Program-made: the position numbers and the translations under genes
Source of the DNA: Plutella xylostella
Taxonomy: Eukaryota > Arthropoda > Insecta > Lepidoptera > Plutellidae
NCBI RefSeq assembly: GCF_932276165.1
Contig: NC_064011.1
Span: forward strand, 1,505,501 to 1,569,500
Length of the DNA: 64,000 nt
Reading direction: 5' to 3'
Shown: in pieces, positions 1-9,451 of the stretch
Layout: each line of letters begins with the position of its first letter
Position numbering within the stretch: the stretch's first letter is position 1
The notes under the pieces: model-generated
Seen by the model: the letters and a program-made list of their open reading frames with translations, nothing else
Database searches by the model: none
Told to the model about the DNA's origin: nothing

Positions 1-705
1 GTGAAATACCTTGTTCCAGTCGAAATTTTGGATTCCCGTGTTAATAGAGTCCCAGTCCGACTTAGAATAGAGGTGCACAGTGCGTGGAGGTGATTTAAGG
101 GGGTTAAAATCAGAACATTTATAAGTAATACATAAGGCTTTATGATGCGGATCTAATGGTACCAGGGGACTCTGACACTCTTCTACCGAAACATCACTGT
201 TTGACACTACTAAATCCAGAAAACGGCTGTACTGGTTACTAATACCATTATACTGGCTAAAACCAAATGTGTCTAGATGGTCAACAAAATTTAACTCATC
301 ATGGTCACTGTAATTTGACGGTAAATAATGTGACAATTTAATATGCTTAGTCCAATTAATGTTACCTAAATTAAAATCACCTAGAACTAGAAATTTATCG
401 GAAGGATGTGATAATATTATGTCATTTAGCTTCAATAAAAAGTTAGATAGTTGTTGTGATTTGGTATAGCCCTGGTTTTGCTTACATAAATAAATAATTC
501 CTATATGTAGTACAGATTTCCTACTCAAGTTAATCGAGATCCAAAGGTCTTCCGCTGAGGAATTCCAATTTGGTCTTGGAGTTACCGATAGATGTTTACG
601 TGTGGCCAAGAGTACTCCACCACCCAGCTCCTGATTCGTGAGGTTGTAGTCCCGGTCCCGCCTCCAAACACAATATCGGCCGTCGAACAGCTCACTGTCA
701 TATAT
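1..705 (-). CDS. LINE ORF2, endonuclease domain (partial)
   Basis: Open minus-strand frame that encodes most of an apurinic-type (EEP) endonuclease, the domain that nicks target DNA for target-primed reverse transcription. Visible motifs in order: a GDFN block within FLVLGDFNLGNINW, an LDLVVSN block and a DPHHKAL block in the place of the usual SDHxxL. The frame continues past base 1 towards the reverse transcriptase. It joins in frame, across the inserted element, to the N-terminal piece at 2185-2319: removing the insert and one copy of the ATATAT duplication restores an uninterrupted frame. Confidence 0.85.
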   Translation of the reverse strand, partial: MYDSELFDGRYCVWRRDRDYNLTNQELGGGVLLATRKHLSVTPRPNWNSSAEDLWISINLSRKSVLHIGIIYLCKQNQGYTKSQQLSNFLLKLNDIILSHPSDKFLVLGDFNLGNINWTKHIKLSHYLPSNYSDHDELNFVDHLDTFGFSQYNGISNQYSRFLDLVVSNSDVSVEECQSPLVPLDPHHKALCITYKCSDFNPLKSPPRTVHLYSKSDWDSINTGIQNFDWNKVFH

Positions 706-2184
706 CAGTTGCAACTCTGACATCGGCGCGTATGTCAGTTGCAACTCTGACATCGGCGCGGACGGTCGCTTTCTAGCGGCGCCGTCTGTAGCCAATACGT
801 GTGACTCACTACTGAGTACGACCGCAACATGGCCACAGCCACTAAACGCTCGGACACCCTCATGGTGAGCGAGGTGCTCGCCTTCGTTCAGAACAAGCTG
901 GACACAATGGACGTGATCAGCCTCGAGCAGATCTGTCTGACCAGCTTCAAGGAGGCTGAGCTTGCCGCCGCCAAGAAGCTGCTCGCCGATACCGCCACCA
1001 CCGCCGTGCGCCTCGTGCCGCGCCGCGGCGATGGCTCCATGAAGAGAGACCTGCAGGACATCATCCGGGTGTTCCAGGAAACCGATCCGGATGATATCCC
1101 GACGTACGTAGCTCGGGACCTCTATAAGCTGCCGCCGGTTACATTTGACCACGTCGATGTGACCCGGCTGCTCAAGGACATCGTCCTGTTGAGGGCCGAG
1201 ATAGATGAAATACGGGGTAAATTAGAAGCCTCGGAACGTGCCAGCGCATCTATGCAACGTGAGTTGTCGACGATGCGAAATGCTGACGCTGCGGTCGCCG
1301 CGTCGCCGCCGCCTGCGCGTGAAGTGCAAGCGCAGCGAGTTCCGTTGACTGCAAGCATTGCAACTGACACCGTTTCGCGGCGGGTAAATGACCCGCCGCC
1401 TGCGACCAACGCCGAGTGGACACGTGACGCCGCGTGCCCGCTGCGAGCCGCCGCCCCCGCGCCGCCGCGCCCCGCTGCTGCTGTACCCTCCACCACCAGG
1501 AGCCAGCAGGAGGCCGCGCCCGCGCCCCCCCGCCCTCGCCCCCGCCCCCGCCGCCGCCGTCGAGCCGCGCCGCAAGCTGCACCCCAGGTGACGCTAGCGG
1601 CCGCCGGAGCTCCGGCGGCGCCCCCCCGTGCCCCGCGCAACGCGGCTGTCGACAAGGATGGCTTCATCTTGGTGGAGAAGAGGAGCCCCCGTCGCCGCAA
1701 CCGCAACAAGCGCGGCACCGCCCCGGCCGCCTGCTCGCTGAAGGCCGCCACGCCCACGGTCGACATCTACGTCTCCCGCATCCATGCGAATATGGCGCAT
1801 GATAACATCATGCGCTATGTTAAGGAGAGGAGTGTCGGCCGCACCGAACAGCCAGTCCAGGTGCTGGCAATCGAGAGGCTGCAGTCCGCCAAGCAGACGG
1901 ACTTCAAGTCCTTCCGTCTTCGGGTTCCCGCCGACCAGCAGAAGGTTCTACTGGACAAAGACTTCTGGCCTGCGGGAATCGTTTTCCGTCGCTACAGGGA
2001 GGCGAAACAGAGTATTAAATCCCCTGTTACTAGTGCTAGAGTTTAAGTTACTTTTATTTTTGATATAATTAAGTATATAATGTTATCTATTATTTGTATT
2101 TTTAAAATGTATTGTGTTTAGTTTATAATATGGGCCACTGATGCCTGAAATAAAGGTTTATTATTATTTATTATTATTATATAT
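706..2184 (+). mobile_element. ORF1-only retroelement nested in LINE ORF2
   Basis: A plus-strand GC-rich element of about 1.47 kb with a 5' leader, one long ORF, a short 3' UTR with AATAAA near 2150 and a (TTA)n tail ending near 2180. The host LINE frame is duplicated at the junctions as ATATAT (700-705 and 2179-2184), the mark of a target-primed insertion. No reverse transcriptase or endonuclease frame follows the ORF, so it must have been mobilised in trans. It resembles the HAL1 idea known from mammals (a LINE that keeps only ORF1). Alternatively it is a copy that lost ORF2 before or during insertion. Confidence 0.7.
829..2046 (+). CDS. LINE ORF1-type protein, 405 aa
   Basis: Intact 405-codon frame starting at the ATG in GCAACATGGCC. 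Residues about 1-100 are a globular acidic/basic segment. Residues about 105-150 are predicted coiled coil (LLKDIVLLRAEIDEIRGKLE). Residues about 155-260 are a Pro/Arg/Ala-rich low-complexity linker. After a KDGFILVEKR block, the C-terminal 110 residues (from DIYVSRIHANM to KDFWPAGIVFRRYR) look like the RNA-binding C-terminal domain of insect LINE ORF1 proteins. The expected role is to coat the element RNA. No zinc knuckle is evident. The antisense and out-of-frame ORFs over the same GC-rich stretch are shadows. Confidence 0.75.
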   Translation: MATATKRSDTLMVSEVLAFVQNKLDTMDVISLEQICLTSFKEAELAAAKKLLADTATTAVRLVPRRGDGSMKRDLQDIIRVFQETDPDDIPTYVARDLYKLPPVTFDHVDVTRLLKDIVLLRAEIDEIRGKLEASERASASMQRELSTMRNADAAVAASPPPAREVQAQRVPLTASIATDTVSRRVNDPPPATNAEWTRDAACPLRAAAPAPPRPAAAVPSTTRSQQEAAPAPPRPRPRPRRRRRAAPQAAPQVTLAAAGAPAAPPRAPRNAAVDKDGFILVEKRSPRRRNRNKRGTAPAACSLKAATPTVDIYVSRIHANMAHDNIMRYVKERSVGRTEQPVQVLAIERLQSAKQTDFKSFRLRVPADQQKVLLDKDFWPAGIVFRRYREAKQSIKSPVTSARV

Positions 2185-2319
2185 GCTATCATTAAGCCAT
2201 GATTCCGTCACCGCTATCAAATCAAATGAGTGTAAACATATATTTCGATAAAATTGATTAGTTTTAGTTCTAAGTCCCCTAACGTTCTGATAATAGACAC
2301 TCAACATTTTACTATTCAT
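2185..2319 (-). CDS. LINE ORF2, N-terminal endonuclease piece
   Basis: Starts at the minus-strand ATG at 2319 and reads MNSKMLSVYYQNVRGLRTK followed by LIAVTESWLND, the classic first motifs (QNVRGL with the catalytic Asn, then the TE(S/T)WL glutamate) of a non-LTR retrotransposon endonuclease. It is cut from the rest of the domain (705-1) by the inserted element. The ATG lies two bases after the stop of the upstream hydrophobic frame (TAATAATG). Confidence 0.85.
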
Positions 2320-2321
2320 TA

Positions 2322-2738
2322 TTAAAAATGTTTAACGATACAAAAATAAAGTAATCGGAACATAAAAGTATTCAAAAAGTCTGTTATCAGAACGCAGAGG
2401 ACCCATAACGCATAGGCAGCAACGTTAAAATTGGCTTGGCTGATAGTTATAGGTAAATCAGATAAGAACATAGGACAGCGAGTTTGTAGGTAACTGTGGT
2501 AACTTATCAGCAGCGAGATGCGGACTTTATAAGCAGCATGAATAGAAGCTAGTTTCATACCGATCCCGTCCAAGCGGCCCGGCCGGCTTGCAACAACAAC
2601 AGGTACACGGACTGAGAATAAAAATAAGCGAGCGATAGGCAAATAGGAAATAAGGCGAGAACAAGTTATTACAATAAGTAATATGAATGCAGGGGTGGTT
2701 AACATGTAGTAAATAGCGAAGTTATCTGAGTTAGGCAA
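2322..2738 (-). CDS. hydrophobic ORF between LINE ORF1 and ORF2
   Basis: 138-codon minus-strand frame filling the spacer between ORF1 (stop at 2807) and ORF2 (ATG at 2319). The translation is rich in Leu, Ile, Phe and Val with several potential membrane segments and no motif I recognise. It may be a chance frame in an untranslated spacer. Its stop sits two bases before the ORF2 start, so termination-reinitiation coupling is possible. Confidence 0.25.
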   Translation of the reverse strand: MPNSDNFAIYYMLTTPAFILLIVITCSRLISYLPIARLFLFSVRVPVVVASRPGRLDGIGMKLASIHAAYKVRISLLISYHSYLQTRCPMFLSDLPITISQANFNVAAYALWVLCVLITDFLNTFMFRLLYFCIVKHF

Positions 2739-2806
2739 TTTTACGATGACAATGAAGTGAGTTTTTTTATGAAAAAAGTTTAAGCTATTTAGGCATATAA
2801 AATTGA

Positions 2807-3721
2807 TTAAATTATTTTGTTTAAATCATTAGCAGAGTTTATGGTAATTACATGTGTCGTGTCGCTTTTACGCATGTGGATTTTTGCGAACTTTACCCAA
2901 ACGTATTTATAGTTCTTCTCCTTCGCCAGAGATTTAGCCCTAGTAAGTAGGTTTTTGTATATAGGCGACAGATGGTCGTTCACGTAAATACGTTGATCTG
3001 CTGGACCCAGATCCATATCTGAAGCAGTTATCTTCTTAGCTCTTGCTGTTGAGATAAACTCTTCTTTCACATATCTATTTAAGAAGCTAATCAAGATTGA
3101 TTTCTCCTTGGAGTTATGTATCGGGATCCGGGATATATAGTTGATTTGGGAATTTTCAATAGGATAACCCACATGGTTGCTCAGCAGTTTAGCCACGGTA
3201 AAAAGGTTCTCATTCTTCTTAATAGGTATGCCCTTTATCTCGACATTATTAAGTCGGGACCACTGGTCCTTTTGGGCAAAATCTTCCTTAAGGGACTCGA
3301 ATGATGCCTTAATTGTAGAAACTTCATCTTTAAGGAGTTCTAAAGACATAATGCGTTTGTCGATACCATCCAGCTTAGCGGCAAACTCGTCAATTTTACT
3401 GCAGCTCTGCTTAACTTCATCCATGTTGGACTTAAGCGCCCCCACTTCGAGCATTAGCTTCGGAAGATCGTCCAGCTTGGCTGTCACTTCGGCCAGTTTC
3501 TGCAGGACTTCCTCCATATTGCCAGTGATCTGGCGGGTGCTAGTTGGCGCAGCAGGTGAAGAGATGCGGCAGCTAGGGCATTTCCATGTTGCCCTTCGAT
3601 CGACACCTAATTTACGAAACCCAGCTTCGGTGACATTAGCGCAGCGAAAACAGAGGTTTTTATGACATTGCGAACACTTAGCACTATCATTCACTTCGTT
3701 ATCGCAACTCGCGCACAACAT
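2807..3721 (-). CDS. LINE ORF1, zinc-finger and coiled-coil protein
   Basis: 304-residue protein counted from the ATG at 3721 (MLCASCDNEV); the frame is open 51 codons further upstream, but this start sits just before the zinc finger. Domains: Cys/His-rich PHD-like finger at residues 1-55 (CASC, CSQCHKNLCFRC, WKCPSC); long coiled coil at about 65-160; then an RRM-like part and a C-terminal domain containing LNNVEIKGIP, the pattern of LINE ORF1 proteins related to the baculovirus FP-protein family. The expected role is RNA binding and chaperoning for its own LINE transcript. The frame is intact. Confidence 0.85.
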   Translation of the reverse strand: MLCASCDNEVNDSAKCSQCHKNLCFRCANVTEAGFRKLGVDRRATWKCPSCRISSPAAPTSTRQITGNMEEVLQKLAEVTAKLDDLPKLMLEVGALKSNMDEVKQSCSKIDEFAAKLDGIDKRIMSLELLKDEVSTIKASFESLKEDFAQKDQWSRLNNVEIKGIPIKKNENLFTVAKLLSNHVGYPIENSQINYISRIPIHNSKEKSILISFLNRYVKEEFISTARAKKITASDMDLGPADQRIYVNDHLSPIYKNLLTRAKSLAKEKNYKYVWVKFAKIHMRKSDTTHVITINSANDLNKII

Positions 3722-3837
3722 TTTTAAAAAAGGTTGAGAACCACTGATAGCCGAGAGGACGCGAAGAGACGTTAGACAACGGCGACTATTTGAGCGAGTA
3801 AGTATTATCTCCCATGTAAGTATTATCGACCGCTGGA

Positions 3838-4014
3838 GTACAAAGGTTCTGGAGTGGAGACCCCGTGTCGGCAAACGGCGTGTCGGTCGCCCCCCAACCC
3901 GTTGGTCTGATGATCTGCGGAAGGTAGCGCGAAGCCGCTGGATGCAGATGGCGGGTGACCGTTTGGGGTGGCGATCGTTAGGAGAGGCCTATGTCCAACA
4001 GTGGACTACAGAAG

Positions 4015-4050
<36 letters not shown>
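3838..4050 (+). mobile_element. RTE-type LINE 3' end with (AG)n tail
   Basis: Decayed copy of the reverse-transcriptase C-terminus found many times in this window (core: VLEWRPR, VGRP, W.DDLR, GW...A.DR). It ends in ...CAACAGTGGACTACAGAAGGCTGAGAGAG and passes into a GA dinucleotide repeat (4018-4048). Tails made of short tandem repeats are typical of RTE-like LINEs. Confidence 0.75.
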
Positions 4051-4052
<2 letters not shown>

Positions 4053-4369
4053 ATTGTATACTAACATGGCGGTACAAATAGCGGTATTTTTGCTTAAAGC
4101 GATTAAATTTTCAGGGACATACAATTTTCATGCACATCCTAGTCCGATAACAAATATCAAAGTAGGTATTTTCCACCAATGTTTGGCCGTGCCCTAAAAT
4201 GTAGAAATTAATCTAACGCCATTTTGTTTACAGAATTCATAATTTGTCACGCGTTCAGTTAGTGAAGTACGGTGTGCAACAAAAGTTTACTTAATAAATT
4301 TTGTGTTATGGTGTAAAATAAATACATATAATATTTAAGTACCTTACTTATCTACCAATCAAAGGCTGG

Positions 4370-4445
4370 CTGGAGGAATCAACTGGTTGGCAATAAGCCT
4401 TGTCTGGCAAAAAACTTAATAAATTATCAATTTACTAAGTACGCA
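4370..4445 (+). repeat. LINE 3' tail fragment
   Basis: GGCTGGCTGGAGGAATC...GGCAATAAGCC, the same tail type as at 29630-29755. Short, 5'-truncated. Confidence 0.4.
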
Positions 4446-4599
4446 ATATATTTCATTCCTTAAAAGTAGATAACAGTATTTTAATTTTTTATACACTTTT
4501 TAGAGTTTATAGCATACCTACAGTAAAATATTATTAAAGGAAGGGTACAGAACATCAGAATAAATAATTATGAACCTACAAAAATGTATCATCCATTAG

Positions 4600-4830
4600 G
4601 TCCATTACCCATCATCATACCCACGTCCTCACTGCTGGGATATGGGTTTTGAAGTTACTGACTTAGTATCCTATGTCCCCTGGATGGGGCAGAGGGCGTC
4701 CACAGTGACTCTCCATCGCAACCTGTCTTGAGCTTCGCGTTTGATTTCACTCCAAGACTTCCCGATCTTTTTCGCTTCGTCCACTACCGTGCGTCGCCAG
4801 GTCTGCTTGGGACGTTTTGAAGGTACACAA
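4600..4830 (-). mobile_element. RTE-like LINE C-terminal fragment, second family
   Basis: Minus-strand frame reads SKRPKQTWRRTVVDEAKK then W.EIKREAQDRLRWR and ALCPIQGT, a C-terminal pattern of RTE-like reverse transcriptases that differs from the common family in this window. It ends in a (CAT)n-like run at 4612. 5'-truncated. Confidence 0.65.
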
Positions 4831-4844
4831 AAATGTAATGTATA

Positions 4845-4960
4845 TGTGGTTGTCTGGATGAGATAGCTTTTTAGTAATAAGGCCATTATTTTCTATGTTT
4901 GTGAAACTGTTACTGTTTGTGTGCAATAGAATTTATTGTATTTTATGTATCTTTTATCTT
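4845..4960 (+). repeat. LINE 3' tail (GGTTGTCTGGA type)
   Basis: GGTTGTCTGGATGAGATAGC...AATAAGGCC...GTGTGCAATAGA. This is one of at least eight copies of a LINE 3' UTR with the order GGTTG(C/T)CTGGAAGAGAT, AAGGCCGCC, AATAAAG. Confidence 0.6.
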
Positions 4961-5590
4961 TACAAAAAGGCTTTTCGCTGTTCTTCCAGTCGGTTGACTG
5001 TCCAGTCATTGGTTTAAGATGAAGAAATAAATAAATAATAGAGATAACCCCCCCCTTATCCGAATGGTGGACAGTAGTTTGTAAAAATTGATGTTCATCA
5101 GAAAAAAATTTATACGATGAATATTTATATTTGACTTTGACTTTAATAGTTGACTTATTTGCTAACTGTACAGAAATGGTGGTTCACACAAATATTTCGT
5201 ATATAGTCGTGTATCACTTTTTAACGGACACTTGTTAACGTGTAATGTATATTTGAACCCGTTATTTTATATGCGTTAATTAAATTTGTCATTGTCATGG
5301 GTGTGTTTAAATATTTATTTTATTTATTAATAAGTGTTGGTGTTACATTTGACACGAGATATTTGCACTATGAATAACCTACTGGAAGAGTCCCGAAATC
5401 TTAGCTTCTTAGATAATATATTAGTCAATTTAATATATAGTAGTAGGTAAGTATTATAATGTTGTGTAATAATGTAAGTGTGTAACTATTTATTTAAGTG
5501 TTTGGCAAAATAATATTATTAATTAATTTATACTGTATCTAAGTATTTATTGTAAAAACAATGTTTCCTGATCCACACTTAAGGTCACTC
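4961..5590. other. unassigned AT-rich DNA
   Basis: No coding frame, long inverted repeat or recognised mobile element seen. Confidence 0.5.
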
Positions 5591-5594
5591 CTCC

Positions 5595-5706
5595 GCCCAA
5601 AGGTTCCCTAGAAGAGACCGCATTTAGCAACAAGGCCGCCTATATTGTGTATTTATTTTTATTTTTGTGTTTTGTTTTATCAATAAAGTAATATTCTATT
5701 CTATTC
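5595..5706 (+). repeat. LINE 3' tail (GGTTGTCTGGA type)
   Basis: GGTTCCCTAGAAGAGACCGC...AAGGCCGCC...CAATAAAG followed by a short ATTCT repeat. 5'-truncated copy. Confidence 0.6.
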
Positions 5707-6045
5707 AAAAAGTAACCTAATTATGTTAAAAGGAACGTAACAACTATTCAAACTTACTTAGCTTAGCTTACCAGTATGTTGTTATTTTTTTCGGAAGCAC
5801 AATCAACCTATTATTAGAAAAAAAACACGACGTTCCATTGTATCTACAGGGTGTGACTGGGAGTACCTCGGGTTCAGTAAAATTGGTGATAAAGATGGAT
5901 ATTGCTTCGCCCTCACTCGATTGGGTGCGTTTATTACCCTGTCAATATGTGGCGTCAATGCCTCGTGTTTGTAGGGAGGGGGTAAATGCTAAATGGATTA
6001 GGCTTCGGCTGAACTGCAAGTTTTCGGCTAGCCGAAAATAAATCA

Positions 6046-6199
6046 GTACCTCAGAGGTAAACAGTAATATGTCAACTTTTTGTCTCTTTTTTATACATAC
6101 ACTTATGTGATAGTGCTCATTCACGCAATCTCAAATCTCAAAAGAGCAAAAAAAGTTAACTTAAAAAAAAGAAATTATTACTGTTTACCTCTGAGGTAC
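6046..6199. mobile_element. MITE with 23-bp terminal inverted repeats
   Basis: GTACCTCAGAGGTAAACAGT at the left is matched by its reverse complement at the right end (6177-6199). TA dinucleotides at both edges fit a Tc1/mariner-type duplication. No coding capacity. Confidence 0.7.
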
Positions 6200-6673
6200 A
6201 GAAATACGTTTTCGGCTTTGAGTTAGCTGTGACGACTATTCTTCTTAGCGTGTCGGTGACAAACACAGAGAAGATTGACCTGTCAAATAGGACTCAGCAG
6301 GGTTGATTTATATTCCAAATTTCTCATTCAAACTTTACAAAGTTTAAGAGCACTGTACGTATTATTAAAAAAATATTATAAATAAATGAACAACAAATAA
6401 TATATATAATAATAAATATAAATACAGGAGCTTGTGATTAGCAGTTAGGTAGGACTTTCTGTGGCTATTAGTGCAACTCTAAAATAGCCGAACGCTTTCG
6501 GCCACGTACACAACACTATGAAGGTATTAGGTCACACACGTTACGATGGAAAGAAGTATTTCATTTAAGCTGACAGGAGCTTTAATGTCGCCATCTTAGA
6601 ATACGCAATTGTTTCTCGTGTTTTTGTTTTTAAAAGATGCGGTTTTGATGTTTTTTTTACTATTTCCTTAAAG
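6200..6673. other. unassigned AT-rich DNA
   Basis: Nothing recognisable apart from repeated GCCGAAA/TTTCGGC words near 6030, 6210 and 6490, which may be the ends of an older element around the MITE. Confidence 0.4.
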
Positions 6674-6890
6674 TATAGTGCCACAAACTTATCTGTTCCG
6701 GTGACAGCGAACTAAATTGATCCATATCTCATTACTTACTAATGAATTGTATATTTTAAAACATTAGATGGGTTTATTAACACCGGAAGAGCGAAATAAC
6801 AATACGAGCAAACTTAAAATCTTATAGAATTAAGAAATATTAGAGATTTATTGAAGCTGTCACCGGAACAGATAAGTTTGTGGCACTATA
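6674..6890. mobile_element. Tc1-type MITE, 217 bp
   Basis: Terminal inverted repeat TATAGTGCCACAAACTTATC / its complement at 6871-6890, continuing through TGTTCCGGTGACAGC. It is a short non-autonomous relative of the 1060-bp element at 29066-30125, which has the same ends and a transposase remnant. A solitary right end is at 35104-35126. Confidence 0.8.
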
Positions 6891-7179
6891 AGGACCATAA
6901 GTTTTTAACCTAATTTTTATGGCGGGATGACTTTAATTTATAATTATGTGTAGAGACGCTACTATTATTAAATAAGTACTTCATTATTCATTTTTTAAGA
7001 TTATTATTGTTAAATCACCTTCTTTTTCGACCTCCCATTTAAAAAAATACATACACAGGTAAGTATGTAATTTTTCTTCCTGGGAGCATCATTTTCACAT
7101 CCTGACTATTTCAATTAGTCATCCAACAAAATGCCTACATTTTAAGGAACGGATTATTAACTTACTAATGTAATGTAAT

Positions 7180-7336
7180 GTGGGAATTCCGGGATAAAAA
7201 GTGGCCTATGTTCTTTCCCAGGGTCTAGATCGTATGTATACCAAATTTCATTGAAATTCGTTTTGTAGTTTTGGCGTGAAAGAGTAACAGACAGACAGAC
7301 ACAGTTACTTTCGCATTTATAATATTAGTTAGGATT
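7180..7336 (+). repeat. lepidopteran dispersed repeat C
   Basis: GTGGGAATTCCGGGATAAAA...TTTGGCGTGAAAGAGTAACAGACAGACAG...ATTAGTTAGGATT. This high-copy repeat recurs on both strands here (16125, 38191, 42960, 45272, 46965, 52908) and carries an (ACAG)n microsatellite. This copy lacks the GTTCCCGCGAGCTTCGC start. Confidence 0.75.
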
Positions 7337-7773
7337 AAAAATCGACTCAGGCTCTCAATAATAACTCACGATCTTAGAATATTGCCACAGAAGTTTATTC
7401 CTTAATGTTTTTTCGCCACAACTTAAACTGTATGAGATTAACATTGAGTTTAAATGTAATTAGTGTCCTGAAATCAGCTTAAAACTCGGGATTTTCAGCC
7501 TGAAAATATAAAACGAACGTGTTAATTGGGATCTTGTATAAAGCTAGCCTGAAGTGGCTTTTCAGTGGGTTAAAAAGCAATAAAAAGTGAGGTTTTTTAC
7601 GTGGCGAAAATACACATTTATATAATTTAAATGTTCAGAGGGTGTAAGATTGAAAGAGCTTTCCTAGTTAGGTAATAAAATCCTTAAAGGCGTATATTTC
7701 AGATTTGTTTTAGACTGTACCATACTACGCTCCAATTCAACACAATATTTGAGTTTTCAGTTGGTAGGTAATA

Positions 7774-8029
7774 CACACGCACTCACGCCTCGTACTAATG
7801 TACTCCCTTGCGGGGTAGGCAGAGGTGCATTGCTGCACCCACTTTTCGCCAGAGTGTTATGTTAGTCCCAATGTAATAGGGGGCGGGCCTATTGCCATTT
7901 TACGGGCACATCCAAGACCCGAGAACAAATATCTGTATTTAAACAAATATGTGCCCCAGCCGGGAATCGAACCCGGGACCATCGGCTCAGTAGTCAGGGT
8001 CACTAACCACTACGCCATTCGGCCGTCCA
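7774..8029 (-). mobile_element. tRNA-derived SINE, head 1 / tail 1
   Basis: 256-bp SINE with a perfect 13-bp target duplication TTGGTAGGTAATA (7761-7773, 8030-8042). On the minus strand the head has a pol III A box (GGCGTAGTGGTTAGTGACCC) and B box (GGTTCGATTCCCGGC), then a body with CCCCCTATTACATTGGGAC and a (GT)n end. Near-identical copies: 12134, 17584, 35201. Confidence 0.9.
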
Positions 8030-8087
8030 TTGGTAGGTAATATGCGTTGCTAAAATGTACCTGAAGATGGCGTCATTAAACTAGTAT

Positions 8088-8370
8088 TTTTTGTTAGGGG
8101 TAATTTGGTGCTATTCTATTCTATTCTCTGTGGGGTGTAAGTACCTTCACCTGGCTCTCTCGAATGGAATCTTTGTGCATGGTCCCCAAGGTCTAAACTG
8201 CCTTTCTAAGCTGGACCATTTCCCACCACGCTGGTCCACTGCGGGTTGGTGGGTTCACATATCTAGATGTGCTAAATCTAGATAATTAAGAAGGTTTCCT
8301 CACGATGTTTTCCTTCACCTCTATTTTTTGGTGCTATTTCAGTGGAACTTTTTCATTGCTTGCGAGTTAA
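8088..8370. mobile_element. MITE split by a SINE
   Basis: A MITE of the family ending in GTGGAACCTTTTCATTGC...GCGAG (full copy 39291-39519; piece at 34105-34170). It is interrupted by SINE-2 at 8116-8327, whose 11-bp duplication TTGGTGCTATT flanks it at 8105-8115 and 8328-8338. Confidence 0.65.
8116..8327 (-). mobile_element. SINE-2, 5'-truncated
   Basis: Minus-strand copy of the SINE that is complete at 43473-43807. It runs from the ATTCT tail through CTCGAATGGAATCTTTGTGC and CCACCACGCTGGTCCACTGC to GTGAAGGAAAACATCG. The tRNA-like head is missing. Confidence 0.85.
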
Positions 8371-8425
8371 TTCGTGTAGTATATATACTTTAGTTTTATA
8401 ATAGAATTCAAAGCATTAATAAACC

Positions 8426-8907
8426 TCATTTTTGATCCGGTATGCGACTAGGGAAGTCCCGCATCTCGCCATTTAATTGAGCACTGAATAAATCAAAATT
8501 GAATCCCTGGTTTATTAATAAACTTGGCATATCGTCGGCATACCCTACATTATTTTTGGAATTGTAGAGGTTGCTTACAGTCGGTTTAAAATCGGGAGAA
8601 ATAAAAAAATGGAGTTGGCATATACAATACAGGGTGTCACCACACCCTCTTTCAGCTTGGTACATACCATTTCTGCAAAAACCAGTACACTAACCAGATT
8701 TTTTTTTAAATTGACAAAATATACCAACATTTCTATGCTGGTATTTACAAATATTCTGGCCACATGACTTTTTTCGTATAAATGATGATGGGCACCAATA
8801 TATGGAAGCTGGGACCAGCACCAATAGAAATGAGTGATACGTCGTTGAAAAGGTATTTTTTTGCAGAATATGAATAACGGAAGCGCTCGTCCTGATTTAC
8901 TGTCCAA
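8426..8907 (-). pseudogene. possible decayed coding segment, unidentified
   Basis: Two minus-strand frames of 110 and 79 codons overlap here in different registers (8575-8907 and 8426-8665). I do not recognise either product, and neither shows splice sites or a clear domain. They may be a frameshifted transposon or gene remnant, or chance. Confidence 0.2.
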
Positions 8908-9451
8908 TTAGAATAATCGTACCTTGAAAGTTTTTATATTTTATTTCTGTAATTTTAATGTTTTTGTTAGTTTTTCACATTCATTTCTAATTTTTATAAC
9001 AAAATGATCATATTTCATATAATATTATATTTGTTTATTATCTCAGTAAATAAAACCAGTTGAAAGTAATTTCTCCAATTTCAATAAAACGTGTTTACGT
9101 GTATTACGCCCTAACTGTCATCAGGAGAGAGAGTGCAATGCCATAGAAAAATACTTCCTTCCGACGAATATATTTCAAAATGGACAACTTATAAGGATTT
9201 GTCGCCATAATACTTTTTTGCTCACTTGAAAAGAGCTATCCAACGATGTATGTCTCATCTTTATTGGACATAGGTCCCAAAACGCCCATTGTCATTTATC
9301 TAATTTGTGCATGTACGAGTATATCGCATTTGTACAGACATAACGATAAAAAGTTAATTCACTGACAATCATAAACAATTTAAGTAATTATGTTGTATTA
9401 TCTCTTATCTTGTAACACATTACTCCTTTCTTTATACTATCGATTTCCTTT

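Larger units (their letters stand above)
1..3800 (-). mobile_element. CR1/Jockey-group LINE, 5' half, interrupted
   Basis: A minus-strand non-LTR retrotransposon. Reading right to left it has a leader (about 3800-3722), ORF1 (3721-2807), a spacer (2806-2320) and the start of ORF2 (from 2319), which runs off the left edge. ORF2 is split by a plus-strand retroelement at 706-2178/2184. ORF1 and both endonuclease pieces have no stops or frameshifts that I can see, so this is a fairly young copy apart from the insertion. The clade is assigned from the PHD-like zinc-finger ORF1 plus an AP-type endonuclease; CR1-like versus Jockey-like is not settled. The reverse transcriptase lies outside the window. 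Confidence 0.85.

Noticed and set aside
1122..1802. Several long antisense and out-of-frame ORFs over the retroelement ORF1
   Set aside because: They exist because the GC-rich Pro/Arg linker lacks stops in all frames; only the 829-2046 frame has coherent domains and a fitting start.
7974..8027. tRNA genes at SINE heads (also 12140, 17780, 35400, 43473, 52560, 58530)
   Set aside because: A and B boxes are present, but each is continuous with a SINE body and tail and several have target duplications; no complete cloverleaf with acceptor stem was found.
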